DNA of 54,139 bases from Massilia glaciei (GCF_003011895.2 NZ_PXWF02000211.1:1-54139), one strand, 5' to 3'; shown: positions 1 to 9,652, numbered from the stretch's first letter. The notes: generated by a model not told the origin, from the sequence alone. Numbers and translations: made by a program.

Positions 1-552
1 CGGGGCCGGGGCCGGGGCCGGGGCCTGCTGCTGGACCGGCTGGGCCGGGGTCGAGGCGACCTGGCTCGGCGCCGGAGCGGCCGGCACCGGTTGCGGCTGG
101 CGCACCACCACCGCGCGCGGGACCGGCGCGACCTGCACCGGCTGCATCGTGCGCAAGTCGGCGGGGTCGAGCAGGAAGGTGTACTCGCGCACCAGGCGGC
201 CCTTGTCCCAGCTCAGTTCGAGCAGCATGTCGACGAAAGCCTCGTTGACCGGCTGGGTGGAGGTGATCTTGACGAACTGGCGGCCGTTGCGCTGCTCGAT
301 CGAGAAACGCAACGAGGACAGTGCGGGGTTGTATTCGATGTTGGCGAGCTGGAAGGCGGAAATCGGAGCCACCTTGGCCATCAGCCCGGACGACTCGTCG
401 TCGGAGACCGAGGTCAGTTCGATTTCGGCCCGCAGCGGCTGGCCGAGCGAGGACAGGACGGTCAACTTGCCGAGTCCTGCCGCGTAAGCCGTAGATGAAA
501 GTAACACTGCGCTGGCGACCGCGCTGGTGAGTGTTTTCAACGCAAACGTCAT
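1..552 (-). CDS. fimV: FimV N-terminal part, cut by window edge
   Basis: The visible 184 residues start with a signal peptide ending near STAYA, followed by the hallmark FimV N-terminal sequence GLGKLTVLSSLGQPLRAEIE. An alanine/proline/glutamine-rich linker follows and runs off the window; the GGGGCC-type repeats at positions 1-25 are its codons. FimV is a large inner-membrane/periplasmic hub with a LysM peptidoglycan-binding region that supports type IV pilus function and polarity. The gene lies downstream of asd on the same strand, the usual order leuC-leuD-leuB-asd-fimV in Burkholderiales. LysM, membrane and cytoplasmic TPR parts are outside the window. Confidence 0.9.
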   Translation of the reverse strand, partial: MTFALKTLTSAVASAVLLSSTAYAAGLGKLTVLSSLGQPLRAEIELTSVSDDESSGLMAKVAPISAFQLANIEYNPALSSLRFSIEQRNGRQFVKITSTQPVNEAFVDMLLELSWDKGRLVREYTFLLDPADLRTMQPVQVAPVPRAVVVRQPQPVPAAPAPSQVASTPAQPVQQQAPAPAPAP

Positions 553-915
553 GATCTTGGGGCGAGTGTTTACATGCATAGTTGGCGGAAATTTGGGTTA
601 ACGAGGGAAAAAGCGTGTTTCCCGGAGGTCTCAACATATCATCATGCCGTGGAGCATGCAAGCTTTGCGCACCATTCAGCATCCGAAGCGCGGTTTATAT
701 GCGCACTCTGCCTAGTAAATGCGCAAACTAGCCGCATTTTCCATGCCAATTCCGGGCCTGAACACATTTTGTAGGGCCCTGCAAGGCGGGCCTCCCTGGA
801 CGCCCGCACCGGTCCGCCGGTGTAAAACGGAAATCAGCCCGGCAATGCCAAGCCCCCCCAAGAACGACAGGCCCGCATGCGCACAAGACTACCCCATCCG
901 CACGGCCCCCAAAGC
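553..915. other. asd-fimV intergenic region
   Basis: This 363-nt gap is less GC-rich than its surroundings. I see no convincing gene. A short hairpin (CACCGG/CCGGTG arms, about 809-824) lies just past asd but has no T-tract on the minus strand. A TATAAA-like hexamer on the minus strand (about 691-697) could belong to a fimV promoter, but no well-spaced -35 was found. Confidence 0.5.
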
Positions 916-2046
916 CTACCTGTCGAGAATGATCCGCAACATGCGCCGCAGCGGCTCGGCCGCGCCCCACAGCAACTGGTCGCCGACCGTGAACGCCGAC
1001 AAATACTCGCCGCCCATCGACATCTTGCGCAGGCGCCCGACCGGGATCGCCAGGCTGCCCGTCACCGCCGCCGGCGACAGCTCGCGCATCGAGGCCTCGC
1101 GGTTGTTCGGGACCACTTTGACCCAGTCGTTGGCGCCGGCGATGATGTCGTTGATCTCGTCGAGCGGCACGTCGCGCTTGAGCTTGATGGTCAGCGCCTG
1201 CGAGTGGCAGCGCATTGCGCCGATGCGCACGCACAGGCCGTCGACCGGGATCTCGGCCAGGCCGGAGGCGGCGCCGCGCCCGAGGATCTTGTTGGTCTCG
1301 GCGCCGGCCTTCCATTCCTCCTTCGACTGGCCGTTGCCCAGGTCCTTGTCGATCCACGGGATCAGGTTGCCCGCCAGCGGCACCCCGAACTGTTTGGTTT
1401 CGTCGGGCGACATGCCGTGCTGGGTCGCCAGCACCGCGCGGTCGATCTCGAGGATCGCGGCGGCCGGATTGTCGAGCAGCGGCCGCACGGCGGCGTTGAT
1501 GGTGCCGAACTGGGTCAGCAGTTCGCGCATGTGCTGGGCGCCGCCGCCCGAGGCGGCCTGGTAGGTCATCGAGCTCATCCAGTCGACCAGGCCGTGCTGG
1601 AACAGCCCGCCCAGGCCCATGAGCATGCACGAGACGGTGCAGTTGCCGCCCACATAGTTGCGCACGCCCTTGCCGAGCGCGTCCTTGATGACGTCGAGGT
1701 TGACCGGGTCGAGCACGATGACGGCGTCGTCCTGCATGCGCAGGGTCGAGGCGGCGTCGATCCAGTAGCCGTTCCAGCCGCTCGCGCGCAGCTTGGGGAA
1801 CACCTCGCCGGTGTAGTCGCCGCCCTGGCAGGAGATGATGATGTCGCACTTGGACAGCTCGGCGATGTCGCCCGCGCTCTTGAGGATGGTTTCGTTCTTG
1901 GCCATCGCGGGGGCCGCGCCGCCCGCGTTCGAGGTCGTGAAGAACACCGGTTCGATGTGGGCGAAATCACCCTCGTCCTGCATGCGCTGCATCAGGACCG
2001 AACCGACCATGCCGCGCCAACCTACCAAGCCTACTAATTTCATCAT
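916..2046 (-). CDS. asd: aspartate-semialdehyde dehydrogenase
   Basis: The 376-residue product reduces L-aspartyl-4-phosphate to aspartate semialdehyde with NADPH in the cytoplasm, the branch point to lysine/diaminopimelate, threonine and methionine. The NADP-binding motif [11 protein letters not shown] lies at residues 6-16 and the catalytic cysteine in GGNCTVS at about residue 136. Length fits the Gram-negative Asd type. The start is MM; the second ATG (2043) is also possible, with GAGGGAAC upstream. The gene follows leuB by 40 nt, and the two are probably cotranscribed. Confidence 0.97.
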   Translation of the reverse strand: MMKLVGLVGWRGMVGSVLMQRMQDEGDFAHIEPVFFTTSNAGGAAPAMAKNETILKSAGDIAELSKCDIIISCQGGDYTGEVFPKLRASGWNGYWIDAASTLRMQDDAVIVLDPVNLDVIKDALGKGVRNYVGGNCTVSCMLMGLGGLFQHGLVDWMSSMTYQAASGGGAQHMRELLTQFGTINAAVRPLLDNPAAAILEIDRAVLATQHGMSPDETKQFGVPLAGNLIPWIDKDLGNGQSKEEWKAGAETNKILGRGAASGLAEIPVDGLCVRIGAMRCHSQALTIKLKRDVPLDEINDIIAGANDWVKVVPNNREASMRELSPAAVTGSLAIPVGRLRKMSMGGEYLSAFTVGDQLLWGAAEPLRRMLRIILDR

Positions 2047-2086
2047 GTTCCCTCTGGTGATATTGAATTTGTTCGTTCTACGCCAT

Positions 2087-3157
2087 TTACTTGAGCGCCC
2101 TGAGCACGGCCTCGCCCATCTCGGCCGTGCCCACGCGCGTGGTGCCCGGCTCGTGGATGTCGGCCGTGCGCAGGCCCTGCGCCAGCACCGCCTTGACGGC
2201 GTCCTCGATGCGGTCGGCCTGTTCGGGCAGCCCGAGCGAGAAGCGCAGCATCATCGCCGCCGACAGGATGGTCGCCAGCGGATTGGCGATGCCCTTGCCC
2301 GCGATGTCGGGTGCCGAGCCGTGCGAGGGCTCGTACAGGCCCTTGTTGTTGGCGTCGAGCGAGGCCGACGGCAGCATCCCGATCGAGCCGGTCAGCATCG
2401 CGGCGCAGTCCGACAGGATGTCGCCGAACATGTTGCCGGTGACGATGACGTCGAATTTCTTGGGCGCGCGCACCAGTTGCATGGCCGCGTTGTCGACATA
2501 CATGTGCTCGAGCGCGACGTCCGGGTAGTCGCGGTGCACCTCGGTGACGATGTCGCGCCAGAACTGGAACGTCTCGAGCACGTTGGCCTTGTCGACGCTG
2601 GTGACGCGCCCGTCGCGCTTGCGCGCGGCCTGGAACGCGACGTGGGCGATGCGCCGGATCTCGGTCTCGGCGTAGCGCATCGTGTCGAAGCCCTCGCGCT
2701 CGCCCTTGAACGGGCCGTCCGGGCATTCGCGCACGCCGCGCGGCTTGCCGAAATAGATGTCGCCGGTGAGCTCGCGGATGATCAGGATGTCGAGCCCCGA
2801 GACCACCTCGGGCTTGAGGGTCGAGGCGCCGGCCAGCTCCGGATACAGGATCGCCGGGCGCAGGTTGGCGAACAGCCCGAGCTCCCTGCGCAGGCCGAGG
2901 ATGGCCTGCTCCGGGCGCAGCGCGCGCTCGAGCGTGTCGTATTTGTAGTCGCCGACGGCGCCGAACAGCACCGCGTCGGCGGCCTTGGCCAGCGCCAGCG
3001 TGGCCTGGGGCAGCGGGTGGCCGTGGCGCGCGTAGCCCTCGCCGCCGACGGCGGCCGATTCCATCTCGAATGGTTCGCCAAGGGCGCCGAGCACCTTGGC
3101 CGCCTGGGCCACGATCTCGGGGCCGATGCCGTCGCCGGGCAGGATTGCGATCTTCAT
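2087..3157 (-). CDS. leuB: 3-isopropylmalate dehydrogenase
   Basis: The 356-residue product catalyses NAD-dependent oxidative decarboxylation of 3-isopropylmalate to 2-oxoisocaproate, the third step of leucine synthesis. It begins [16 protein letters not shown], the family's N-terminal signature, and has the substrate-loop residues [14 protein letters not shown] and the C-terminal NAD-pocket segment [18 protein letters not shown]. Full length and intact. It lies 70 nt downstream of leuD on the same strand in the leuC-leuD-leuB-asd series. Confidence 0.98.
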   Translation of the reverse strand: MKIAILPGDGIGPEIVAQAAKVLGALGEPFEMESAAVGGEGYARHGHPLPQATLALAKAADAVLFGAVGDYKYDTLERALRPEQAILGLRRELGLFANLRPAILYPELAGASTLKPEVVSGLDILIIRELTGDIYFGKPRGVRECPDGPFKGEREGFDTMRYAETEIRRIAHVAFQAARKRDGRVTSVDKANVLETFQFWRDIVTEVHRDYPDVALEHMYVDNAAMQLVRAPKKFDVIVTGNMFGDILSDCAAMLTGSIGMLPSASLDANNKGLYEPSHGSAPDIAGKGIANPLATILSAAMMLRFSLGLPEQADRIEDAVKAVLAQGLRTADIHEPGTTRVGTAEMGEAVLRALK

Positions 3158-3227
3158 TTTGCGGGTTTCTCTATTTTGCTGGCGCGGGGTCCAGATGTGG
3201 TTCGGGGTGCGGGCGCGGTGCGGGCCC

Positions 3228-3875
3228 TCAGATGGCGTTGGCCAGCCAGGGCTGGCGCGCCAGGTGGCGCTCCTCGAAGGCGCGGATCTCGTCGGCGTGG
3301 CGCAGCGTCAGGCCGATGTCGTCGAGGCCGTTGATCAGGCAGAATTTGCGGAACGCGTCGATCTGGAACGGGTACGACAGGCTGCCGCTGCTGGTGGCCA
3401 CGCACTGGCGCTCGAGGTCGACGACCAGGCGAAAGCCCGGGAACGCCTTGACCTCGTTGAACAGGTGCTCGATTTGCGCCTCGGGCAGCACCACCGGCAG
3501 CAGGCCGCTCTTGTAGCAGTTGTTGAAGAAGATGTCGGCGAAACTGGGCGCGATGATGGCGCGGAAGCCGTACTGGTCGAGCGCCCACGGCGCGTGTTCG
3601 CGCGAGGAGCCGCAGCCGAAATTTTTACGCGTGAGCAGGATCGAGGCGCCCTGGTAGCGCGCCGCGTTGAGCACGAAATCGGGGTTCAGCGGGCGTTTGC
3701 TGTTGTCCTGGCCGGGTTCGCCGTGGTCGAGGTAGCGCCACTCGTCGAACAGGTTCGGCCCGAAACCGGTGCGGTGGATCGACTTGAGGAACTGCTTCGG
3801 GATGATGGCGTCGGTGTCGATGTTGGCGCGGTCGAGGGGCGCCACCAAACCTTCGTAAATCGTGAATTTTTCCAT
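3228..3875 (-). CDS. leuD: 3-isopropylmalate dehydratase, small subunit
   Basis: The 215-residue small subunit pairs with LeuC to isomerise 2-isopropylmalate to 3-isopropylmalate. It shows the LeuD signatures [14 protein letters not shown] near the N-terminus, and [15 protein letters not shown], which forms part of the active site. The length (about 215) is standard for the proteobacterial type. The gene sits between an entericidin-like ORF and leuB, the usual betaproteobacterial arrangement. Confidence 0.98.
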   Translation of the reverse strand: MEKFTIYEGLVAPLDRANIDTDAIIPKQFLKSIHRTGFGPNLFDEWRYLDHGEPGQDNSKRPLNPDFVLNAARYQGASILLTRKNFGCGSSREHAPWALDQYGFRAIIAPSFADIFFNNCYKSGLLPVVLPEAQIEHLFNEVKAFPGFRLVVDLERQCVATSSGSLSYPFQIDAFRKFCLINGLDDIGLTLRHADEIRAFEERHLARQPWLANAI

Positions 3876-3944
3876 GTCATTCTAGCGAGATCGCGCGCGT
3901 GCCGCTCGCGGCGCATGGGGCGCCGCCGGCGGCCCGGCGTGGGT

Positions 3945-4067
3945 TTATTTAGTGGCGGCTCGTTCGACCTTGTCGCCGACCTTCTGGACGTCCTGGCCGA
4001 AGCCTTGCATGGTGTTGCACCCCGCGAGGAACAGGGCGATTGCTGCGAAAGCGATTAGTTTTTTCAT
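3945..4067 (-). CDS. entericidin A/B-like small lipoprotein
   Basis: A 40-residue product: MKKLIAFAAIALFLAGCNTM, then a short tail with GFGQDVQKVGDKVERAA. The lipobox LAGC gives a lipidated Cys17 after signal-peptidase II cleavage, leaving a mature peptide of about 24 residues. Entericidins are tiny cell-envelope lipoproteins originally linked to a stress/antidote pair in enterobacteria. A copy between leuC and leuD is common in Burkholderiales. Start ATG at 4067 follows a GGAGTCCC-type sequence. The function in this organism is not shown by the sequence. Confidence 0.88.
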   Translation of the reverse strand: MKKLIAFAAIALFLAGCNTMQGFGQDVQKVGDKVERAATK

Positions 4068-4109
4068 GGTGGGACTCCGTGTGAAAGTGTTGTTGTTGTC
4101 GCGGTGCGC

Positions 4110-5513
4110 CTATCGCACCGCGCGTACATCGACGAAATGGCCGGCGATACCGGCCGCCGCCGCCATGGCGGGCGAGACCAGGTGGGTCCGCCCGCCCTGC
4201 CCCTGGCGACCCTCGAAATTGCGGTTCGAGGTCGAGGCGCAGCGCTCGCCCGGCTCGAGCCGGTCGGCGTTCATTGCAAGGCACATCGAGCAGCCCGGCT
4301 CGCGCCATTCGAAGCCGGCGTCCTTGAAGATCTTGTCGAGCCCCTCGCGCTCGGCCTGGTCCTTGACCAGTCCCGAGCCCGGCACCACCAGCGCCAGGCG
4401 CACGTTCGAGGCGCGCCGCTTGCCGCGCACCACGGCGGCGGCGGCGCGCAGGTCCTCGATGCGCGAATTGGTGCACGAGCCGATGAACACCTTGTCGATG
4501 CGGATGTCGGCGATCGCGGTGTTGGGCTTGAGGTCCATGTAGACCAGCGCCTTCTCCATGGCGTCGCGCCGCACCGGGTCTTTTTCGAGGTCGGGGTCGG
4601 GCACGCGGCCGTCGATGGCGGTGACCATCTCGGGCGAGGTGCCCCAGGTCACCTGCGGCACGATGGCCGCCGCGTCGAGCGTGACGACCAGGTCGAACTG
4701 GGCTCCGGGGTCGCTGTGCAGGGTACGCCAGTAATCGAGCGCGCGCTCCCAGTGCGGCCCGGCCGGCGAGTACGGGCGGCCCTTGACGTAGTTGACGGTG
4801 GTCTCGTCGACGGCGACCATGCCGGCGCGCGCGCCCGCCTCGATCGCCATGTTGCACACCGTCATGCGGCCCTCCATCGACAGCGCGCGGATGGCCGAGC
4901 CGCCGAATTCGATCGCGTAGCCGGTGCCGCCGGCGGTGCCGATCCTGCCGATCACGGCCAGCACCAGGTCCTTGGCGGTGACCCCGGCCGGCAGCACGCC
5001 GTCGACCTGGACCAGCATCGCCTTCGATTTCTTGGCCAGCAGGGTCTGGGTCGCGAGCACATGCTCGACCTCGGAGGTGCCGATGCCGTGCGCCAGGCAG
5101 CCGAAGGCGCCGTGGGTCGAGGTGTGCGAGTCGCCGCACACGACCGTCATGCCGGGCAGGGTCGCGCCCTGCTCCGGGCCGATCACGTGCACGATGCCCT
5201 GGCGCTTGTCGTTCATGTTGAAGTAGGTCAGGCCGTAGCTCTTGGCGTTGGCGTCGAGCGTTTCGACCTGCAGGCGCGAGACCGGGTCGGCGATGCCGCC
5301 GGCGCGCGCGGTGGTCGGCACGTTGTGGTCGGCCACGGCCAGGTTGGCCGAGGTGCGCCACAGCGCGCGCCCGGCGGCGCGCAGGCCGTCGAACGCCTGC
5401 GGGCTGGTCACCTCGTGCACCAGGTGGCGGTCGATGTAGAGCACCGTGGTGCCGTCGGCCTCGGCGCGCACCACGTGCGATTCCCAGAGTTTGTCGTAGA
5501 GCGTTTTTTGCAT
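4110..5513 (-). CDS. leuC: 3-isopropylmalate dehydratase, large subunit
   Basis: The 467-residue aconitase-family subunit binds the [4Fe-4S] cluster and, with LeuD, interconverts 2- and 3-isopropylmalate. Cluster cysteines appear in GSCTNSR and [10 protein letters not shown], and the N-terminal [15 protein letters not shown] is typical. First gene of the leuC-entericidin-leuD-leuB-asd series, so its upstream region (5514-5742) probably holds the operon promoter. The Shine-Dalgarno before the ATG is poor (TCCAAACAT ATG). Confidence 0.98.
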   Translation of the reverse strand: MQKTLYDKLWESHVVRAEADGTTVLYIDRHLVHEVTSPQAFDGLRAAGRALWRTSANLAVADHNVPTTARAGGIADPVSRLQVETLDANAKSYGLTYFNMNDKRQGIVHVIGPEQGATLPGMTVVCGDSHTSTHGAFGCLAHGIGTSEVEHVLATQTLLAKKSKAMLVQVDGVLPAGVTAKDLVLAVIGRIGTAGGTGYAIEFGGSAIRALSMEGRMTVCNMAIEAGARAGMVAVDETTVNYVKGRPYSPAGPHWERALDYWRTLHSDPGAQFDLVVTLDAAAIVPQVTWGTSPEMVTAIDGRVPDPDLEKDPVRRDAMEKALVYMDLKPNTAIADIRIDKVFIGSCTNSRIEDLRAAAAVVRGKRRASNVRLALVVPGSGLVKDQAEREGLDKIFKDAGFEWREPGCSMCLAMNADRLEPGERCASTSNRNFEGRQGQGGRTHLVSPAMAAAAGIAGHFVDVRAVR

Positions 5514-5676
5514 ATGTTTGGAGTGGAACTTTTCAGTGAAACGGCCCCGTTGCGCAGGTCATGCAATGATTATGCCATATTTGTGCATTGCGGCAGTAGC
5601 ACGCCGGATTTGGAACAAACTCGATGCGAATGGCGCCCCTACAAAATTTAATTCCGTAATTGGTCTGTTAAACAGA

Positions 5677-5712
5677 ATAAAAAAAATGCATGTTGGAAAA
5701 CAACAGGCATTT
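5677..5712 (-). terminator. probable terminator after cheA
   Basis: Read on the minus strand, AATG..TGTTG pairs with CAACA..CATT across a TTTTC loop and is followed by an eight-T run. It lies about 30 nt past the cheA stop. The stem has an internal mismatch, so this is a moderate call. Confidence 0.5.
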
Positions 5713-5742
5713 CGACTGCTTCGCCCCCCGCGATTATTTGCC

Positions 5743-7680
5743 TTATGCGGCCAGTTTCACGGTCGAGCGGCAGCCGTCCATGAGGAAGGACAGGCCCACC
5801 ACCAGCACCAGCTCGCCCTCGGCCGAGCGCGCCGTGCCCGTGATGCCGTCGACCGCGATGGCCGTCATCGGCTTGATCACGAGGTCGGCGGTGCCGTCGA
5901 CCGCGGCCACCGCCAGGATGTAGGGCTGGGGCGCGGCGACCACGATGCCGACCCGTTCCACGCATGGCTCGTAGCCGAGCGCGGCGGCCAGCGAGCGCAC
6001 CGGCAGCGGCCGGCCCTGGTCCTTGAGCACGGGCGCGCCGCCGACCTGCAGGAACGTCTCGGGCAGTTCGAGCACGCGCTGCACCGCCGCCATCGGCAGC
6101 GCCAGCGCCGCGTCCGAGGTCGACACCAGCATGGTCGGCACGATCGAGAGCTCGATCGGCAGCCGGATCGCGAACGTGGTGCCGTGGCCGAGCGATGATT
6201 CGATGTGGACCGCGCCGCGGTTTTTCTCGACCGCCGTCTTGACCACGTCCATGCCGACCCCGCGCCCGGACACCGACGAGGCGATCTCCTTGGTCGAAAA
6301 GCCCGGCAGGAACACCAGCTGGAAGGCGTCCTCGTCGGTGGCGGCGCCGTTCTCGCCGATCAGGCCCTTCTCGATCGCCTTGCGCCGCAGCCGCGCCGGA
6401 TCCATGCCGTGGCCGTCGTCGTGCAACACGATCATCACGCTGTTGGCCTCCTGCCATGCCCGCAGCGAGATGACCGACCTGGCCGGCTTGCCGGCGGCGG
6501 CGCGCTCGGCCGGGGTCTCGACCCCGTGGTCGAGCGCGTTGCGCAGCATGTGCACCAGCGGGTCGTACAGGCTGTCGACCACCACCCGGTCGACCTCGGT
6601 CTCGGCGCCCTCGATGTTGAGTTCGACGTCCTTGCCCAGGTCCTTGGCCAGCTCGCGCACCAGGCGCGGGAATTTCTGGAACAGGCGCCCGACCGGCTGC
6701 ATGCGGGTCGCCAGCGTGGCGCGCTGGAGTTCGGCCGAATAGCGCGAGGCCCGTTCCAGCGTCTCGCCCAGGGTCACCATCAGGCCGGCGGCGGCGCCTT
6801 CGAACTTGAACTGGAGCAGGCGCTCGAGCAGCACCGCGGCCTGGTTGGCCGCCTGCACCGATTCGCCGGCCACCTCGAGCAGGGCGTCGAGCTTGACGGC
6901 GTCGACCCGGATGCTGTCCTCCTTGACCGGGGCCGAGGCGGCGCGGAATTCCTGGACCCGCTCCTCGCGCCGCTCGGCCTGTTCGACCTGCTCGGCGGCG
7001 CGGCGCGCCTGCGCCAGCGCCTCCTGCAGAAACGCCGATTTGGGGGCGCCGGCCGGGTTGTCGGCCGGGTTGTCGGCCGGGTTGTCGGCCGGGTTGTCGG
7101 CCGGGTTGTCGGCCGCGGTGTCGGCCGCGGTGCCGGCCGCGGTGTGGGCCGGATTGTCGGCCGCCGCCCCGGCCGCGCCGCGGGTGGTGCGGGTGCCGGG
7201 CGGGGTGACGGCCAGGAACAAGGCTTCCCAGTCGACCAGGCTGGCGCCGGCCGCGGATGGCGCCGGCGCGGCGCCGGACACGGCCAAGGGGCCGCCTTTC
7301 TCGTCGATCGCGTCGCGCAGGATGCGCTCGAGCGAGGCCGGCATCGCCGCCAGCTGCTCGGGCGCGACGCCGGCGCCGAGCGCGCTGAGCTGGTCGGCCA
7401 CGAAGCCCGACGCCTGCAGCGCCGCCTCGATCGCGATCGGGGTCACCGGCGCGGCGCCGGTGCGCAGCGCGTCGAACAGGTTCTCGGTCAGGTGGCAGGC
7501 CGCGACCATCGCCGGCAGGTTCATGAAGCCGGCGCCGCCCTTGATCGTGTGGAAGGAGCGGAACACGGCGTTGAGCGTGTCCCTGTTGCCGGGATCGCGC
7601 TCGAGCCGCAGCAGGTGCTCCTCGACGTTGACCGCCAGCTCCATCGCCTCGACGACAAAATCCTTGAGCATGTCATCCAT
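5743..7680 (-). CDS. cheA: chemotaxis histidine kinase CheA
   Basis: 645 residues. The P1 phosphotransfer domain has the phospho-accepting histidine in FRSFHTIKGGAGF (His44). Residues about 140-255 form a low-complexity linker that replaces a recognisable P2 domain and contains DNPA five times (191-210). A P3 dimerisation helix follows (about 258-320). The P4 kinase domain has N-box LRNALDHG (about 379-386), DDGHGMD (421-427) and FSTKEIASSVSGRGVGMD. The CheW-like P5 domain runs from about 510 to the end. The start ATG overlaps the cheZ stop by one base (TGATG), so translation is coupled. No cheY, cheW or receptor gene lies in this window, so partners must be elsewhere. Confidence 0.95.
   Translation of the reverse strand: MDDMLKDFVVEAMELAVNVEEHLLRLERDPGNRDTLNAVFRSFHTIKGGAGFMNLPAMVAACHLTENLFDALRTGAAPVTPIAIEAALQASGFVADQLSALGAGVAPEQLAAMPASLERILRDAIDEKGGPLAVSGAAPAPSAAGASLVDWEALFLAVTPPGTRTTRGAAGAAADNPAHTAAGTAADTAADNPADNPADNPADNPADNPAGAPKSAFLQEALAQARRAAEQVEQAERREERVQEFRAASAPVKEDSIRVDAVKLDALLEVAGESVQAANQAAVLLERLLQFKFEGAAAGLMVTLGETLERASRYSAELQRATLATRMQPVGRLFQKFPRLVRELAKDLGKDVELNIEGAETEVDRVVVDSLYDPLVHMLRNALDHGVETPAERAAAGKPARSVISLRAWQEANSVMIVLHDDGHGMDPARLRRKAIEKGLIGENGAATDEDAFQLVFLPGFSTKEIASSVSGRGVGMDVVKTAVEKNRGAVHIESSLGHGTTFAIRLPIELSIVPTMLVSTSDAALALPMAAVQRVLELPETFLQVGGAPVLKDQGRPLPVRSLAAALGYEPCVERVGIVVAAPQPYILAVAAVDGTADLVIKPMTAIAVDGITGTARSAEGELVLVVGLSFLMDGCRSTVKLAA
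7050..7118 (-). repeat. 12-bp tandem repeat in cheA (DNPA x5)
   Basis: A 12-bp unit (GCCGGGTTGTCG on the plus strand) repeats about five times in frame, giving five DNPA copies in the CheA P1-P3 linker. Diverged units flank it on the 5' side of the gene (AADTAAG-like). In-frame copy-number change would lengthen or shorten the linker without breaking the kinase. Confidence 0.9.
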
Positions 7681-9269
7681 CAGAACCCCAGATCGTCTAG
7701 TAGGCCGTCCACATTGTGCTGGTCGAGCGCGACCGACGGCACCGAGGGTCCCTGCATGAGCTGCTTGGGCATGAATTTGTCGCGCACGCCGGGCGGCGCG
7801 TTATCGCGCAGCAGTTCGGCCAGCTCGTGCTCGACCGTCTGGGTCAGCGCGACCACTTTCGTGATCAGCTGGCCCGTGATGTCCTGGAAGTCCTGCGCCA
7901 TCATGATGTCGAGCAGGCGCGCCTTTTCGGCCTCGCCGGCGGCGGCCACGGTACGCGCGAACTGGCGCGAATCGTCCGCCAGCTGCTTGAATTGGTCGAC
8001 GCTCAGTTCGCCTGTGAACAGGGCGTCCCAGCGCGCCTCCATGGCGCGCCCGGCGGCCGCCAGCGCGTCCTGCGCGGGCATGCCCTCGTCGAGCGTGTTG
8101 AGCACCTTGGTGGCGGCGCGCTCGGTCAGGCTGGCGACGTACTCGAGCCGGTCCTGCACCGCGACGATCTGCGACGAGGCCGCCGTCAGCGCGTTGTCGC
8201 AGTTGATTTCGCCGAGCGAATCGTGCATCAGGCGCACGATGCCGCCTAGGCGGTCGTACATCGGCTTGCATGGTCCTCCCTCGAGCGAGGCGTCCGGTTC
8301 GACCGGCGCGCTGGCGGCGGGCGCCGGCGTGGCCGGCACCTCCCAGCCCGCCGCTGGCGCCGGGGCTGGCGATTCGGGCACCTCCCAGCCGGCTTTGGCC
8401 GCTTTCGCCGCGGGTTTTTCCGGGGTCTCCCAGCTTGCCTTGGCGGCCGGCGTGGCCGGTGTTTCCCAGCCCGCCTTGGCGGCCGGCTTGTCGGGTGTCT
8501 CCCAGCCGGCTTTCGCGGCCGGCTTGTCGGGCGTCTCCCAGCCTGCTTTCGCGGCCGGCTTGTCGGGCGTCTCCCAGCCTGCTTTCGCGGCCGGCTTGTC
8601 GGGCGTCTCCCAGCCTGCTTTCGCGGCCGGCTTGTCGGGCGTCTCCCAGCCTGCTTTCGCGGCCGGCTTGTCGGGCGTCTCCCAGCCTGCTTTCGCGGCC
8701 GGCTTGTCGGGCGTCTCCCAGCCTGCTTTCGCGGCCGGCTTGTCGGGCGTCTCCCAGCCTGCTTTCGCGGCCGGCTTGTCGGGCGTCTCCCAGCCTGCTT
8801 TCGCGGCCGGCTTGTCGGGCGTCTCCCAGCCTGCTTTCGCGGCCGGCTTGTCGGGCGTCTCCCAGCCTGCTTTCGCGGCCGGCTTGTCGGGCGTCTCCCA
8901 GCCTGCTTTCGCGGCCGGCTTGTCGGGCGTCTCCCAGCCTGCTTTCGCGGCCGGCTTGTCGGGCGTCTCCCAGCCTGCTTTCGCGGCCGGCTTGTCGGGC
9001 GTCTCCCAGCCTGCTTTCGCGGCCGGCTTGTCGGGCGTCTCCCAGCCTGCTTTCGCGGCCGGCTTGTCGGGCGTCTCCCAGCCGCCCTCCTGGGCCGCTG
9101 GCACGGCAGACGCCGCACGCGCCGCGGCGATCTGGTCGAACAATCCTTCGAGGTCGTCCTCTGCAAGCTCGGCCGTCACGCCAGGGGAAGCCGGCGCGCC
9201 CAAGCCGGCCTCGCGCTGGGCCGCCACTTCGTCGAATAGTGCGTCGAAATCATCGGCGGCGTCGGTCAT
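7680..9269 (-). CDS. cheZ: CheZ-type CheY-P phosphatase with giant repeat linker
   Basis: 529 residues, against about 214 in E. coli CheZ. The C-terminal half (about 335-529) is the CheZ core: a long helical region with MAQDFQDITGQ, which carries the catalytic Asp and Gln, and a terminal CheY-docking peptide VDGLLDDLGF. The N-terminus has two similar short motifs, DDFDALFDEVAA (6-17) and DDLEGLFDQIAA (38-49), which resemble the docking peptide. Between them and the core lie 17 copies of a 12-residue unit, WETPDKPAAKAG (about 63-266), then degenerate units (WETPEKPAAK, WEVPESPAPA). The linker should be disordered. Start ATG 9269 has AGGGAGAA upstream. The stop overlaps cheA by one base. Confidence 0.92.
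   Translation of the reverse strand: MTDAADDFDALFDEVAAQREAGLGAPASPGVTAELAEDDLEGLFDQIAAARAASAVPAAQEGGWETPDKPAAKAGWETPDKPAAKAGWETPDKPAAKAGWETPDKPAAKAGWETPDKPAAKAGWETPDKPAAKAGWETPDKPAAKAGWETPDKPAAKAGWETPDKPAAKAGWETPDKPAAKAGWETPDKPAAKAGWETPDKPAAKAGWETPDKPAAKAGWETPDKPAAKAGWETPDKPAAKAGWETPDKPAAKAGWETPDKPAAKAGWETPATPAAKASWETPEKPAAKAAKAGWEVPESPAPAPAAGWEVPATPAPAASAPVEPDASLEGGPCKPMYDRLGGIVRLMHDSLGEINCDNALTAASSQIVAVQDRLEYVASLTERAATKVLNTLDEGMPAQDALAAAGRAMEARWDALFTGELSVDQFKQLADDSRQFARTVAAAGEAEKARLLDIMMAQDFQDITGQLITKVVALTQTVEHELAELLRDNAPPGVRDKFMPKQLMQGPSVPSVALDQHNVDGLLDDLGF
8471..9082 (-). repeat. 17 x 36-bp tandem repeat in cheZ
   Basis: A 36-bp unit encoding WETPDKPAAKAG is repeated 17 times (17 x 36 = 612 bp). 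The copies from about 8543 to 9082 look identical base for base; the one or two units at the 8471 end differ slightly, and clearly degenerate units follow at 8300-8470. This gradient suggests recent expansion by slippage or unequal crossing over from one end. Confidence 0.97.
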
Positions 9270-9652
9270 GATGCGTACTTCTCCCTAATTTGTTGTCACA
9301 ATCAAACGTGGCTGACATCGGGCCTGTCCTTGGTAAAAGAAAAGATTGGCCGCATGCACACGAGTGTAGCAGCGCGCGACACGATCGGTAAATCGACATG
9401 CGCTGCGCGCCGGCAATTACGGTTGAAAGCCGTCCGACAGCCAACGAGGGCGCGATTTTGACGGCTTCCTGATGTTGAGTGTTGTATTTCGGAAACCAAG
9501 TTTGCCCAGCACTGCCATAGAAACACGCGCCGGTGCAATCTCATGATCGAAATAACGCGCCACCTTGAGCTATGTCAAAGGTTTTCGTTCTATCAATAGT
9601 CAGAAGCCGAACTACAATGGAAAATGTGCAGTGCTTCGAAGGGAGAAGGGCC
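9270..9652. other. cheZ-uspA divergent intergenic region
   Basis: This 383-nt stretch separates two divergent transcription units. It holds the FNR-like box and a -10-like TACAAT in front of the stress-protein gene. The cheZ side has a good ribosome site (AGGGAGAA) but no promoter I can call with confidence. Short open frames here have no coding character. Confidence 0.6.
9565..9578 (+). promoter_or_regulatory. FNR/Crp-type operator upstream of uspA
   Basis: TTGAGCTATGTCAA is a symmetric TTGAN-N4-NTCAA site of the FNR/Anr class. It lies 75 nt before the stress-protein ATG. A TACAAT hexamer (9613-9618) lies downstream at a spacing near, but not exactly, that of a class II activator. The Crp/Fnr regulator at 11381 is a candidate binder. 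Confidence 0.6.

Noticed and set aside
1-25. GGGGCC-rich repeat as a structural (G-quadruplex) element
   Set aside because: It is the Ala/Pro linker codons of FimV; nothing beyond coding is shown.
8471-9082. 36-bp periodic array resembling a CRISPR array
   Set aside because: There are no unique spacers; the units are contiguous and in frame inside cheZ.
6205-9288. Very long open frame on the plus strand opposite cheA/cheZ (about 1,000 codons)
   Set aside because: It is a high-GC shadow frame; the minus strand carries recognisable CheA and CheZ domains.
9302-9544. Possible small minus-strand gene upstream of cheZ
   Set aside because: No ribosome site and no domain; it sits across the expected promoter region.
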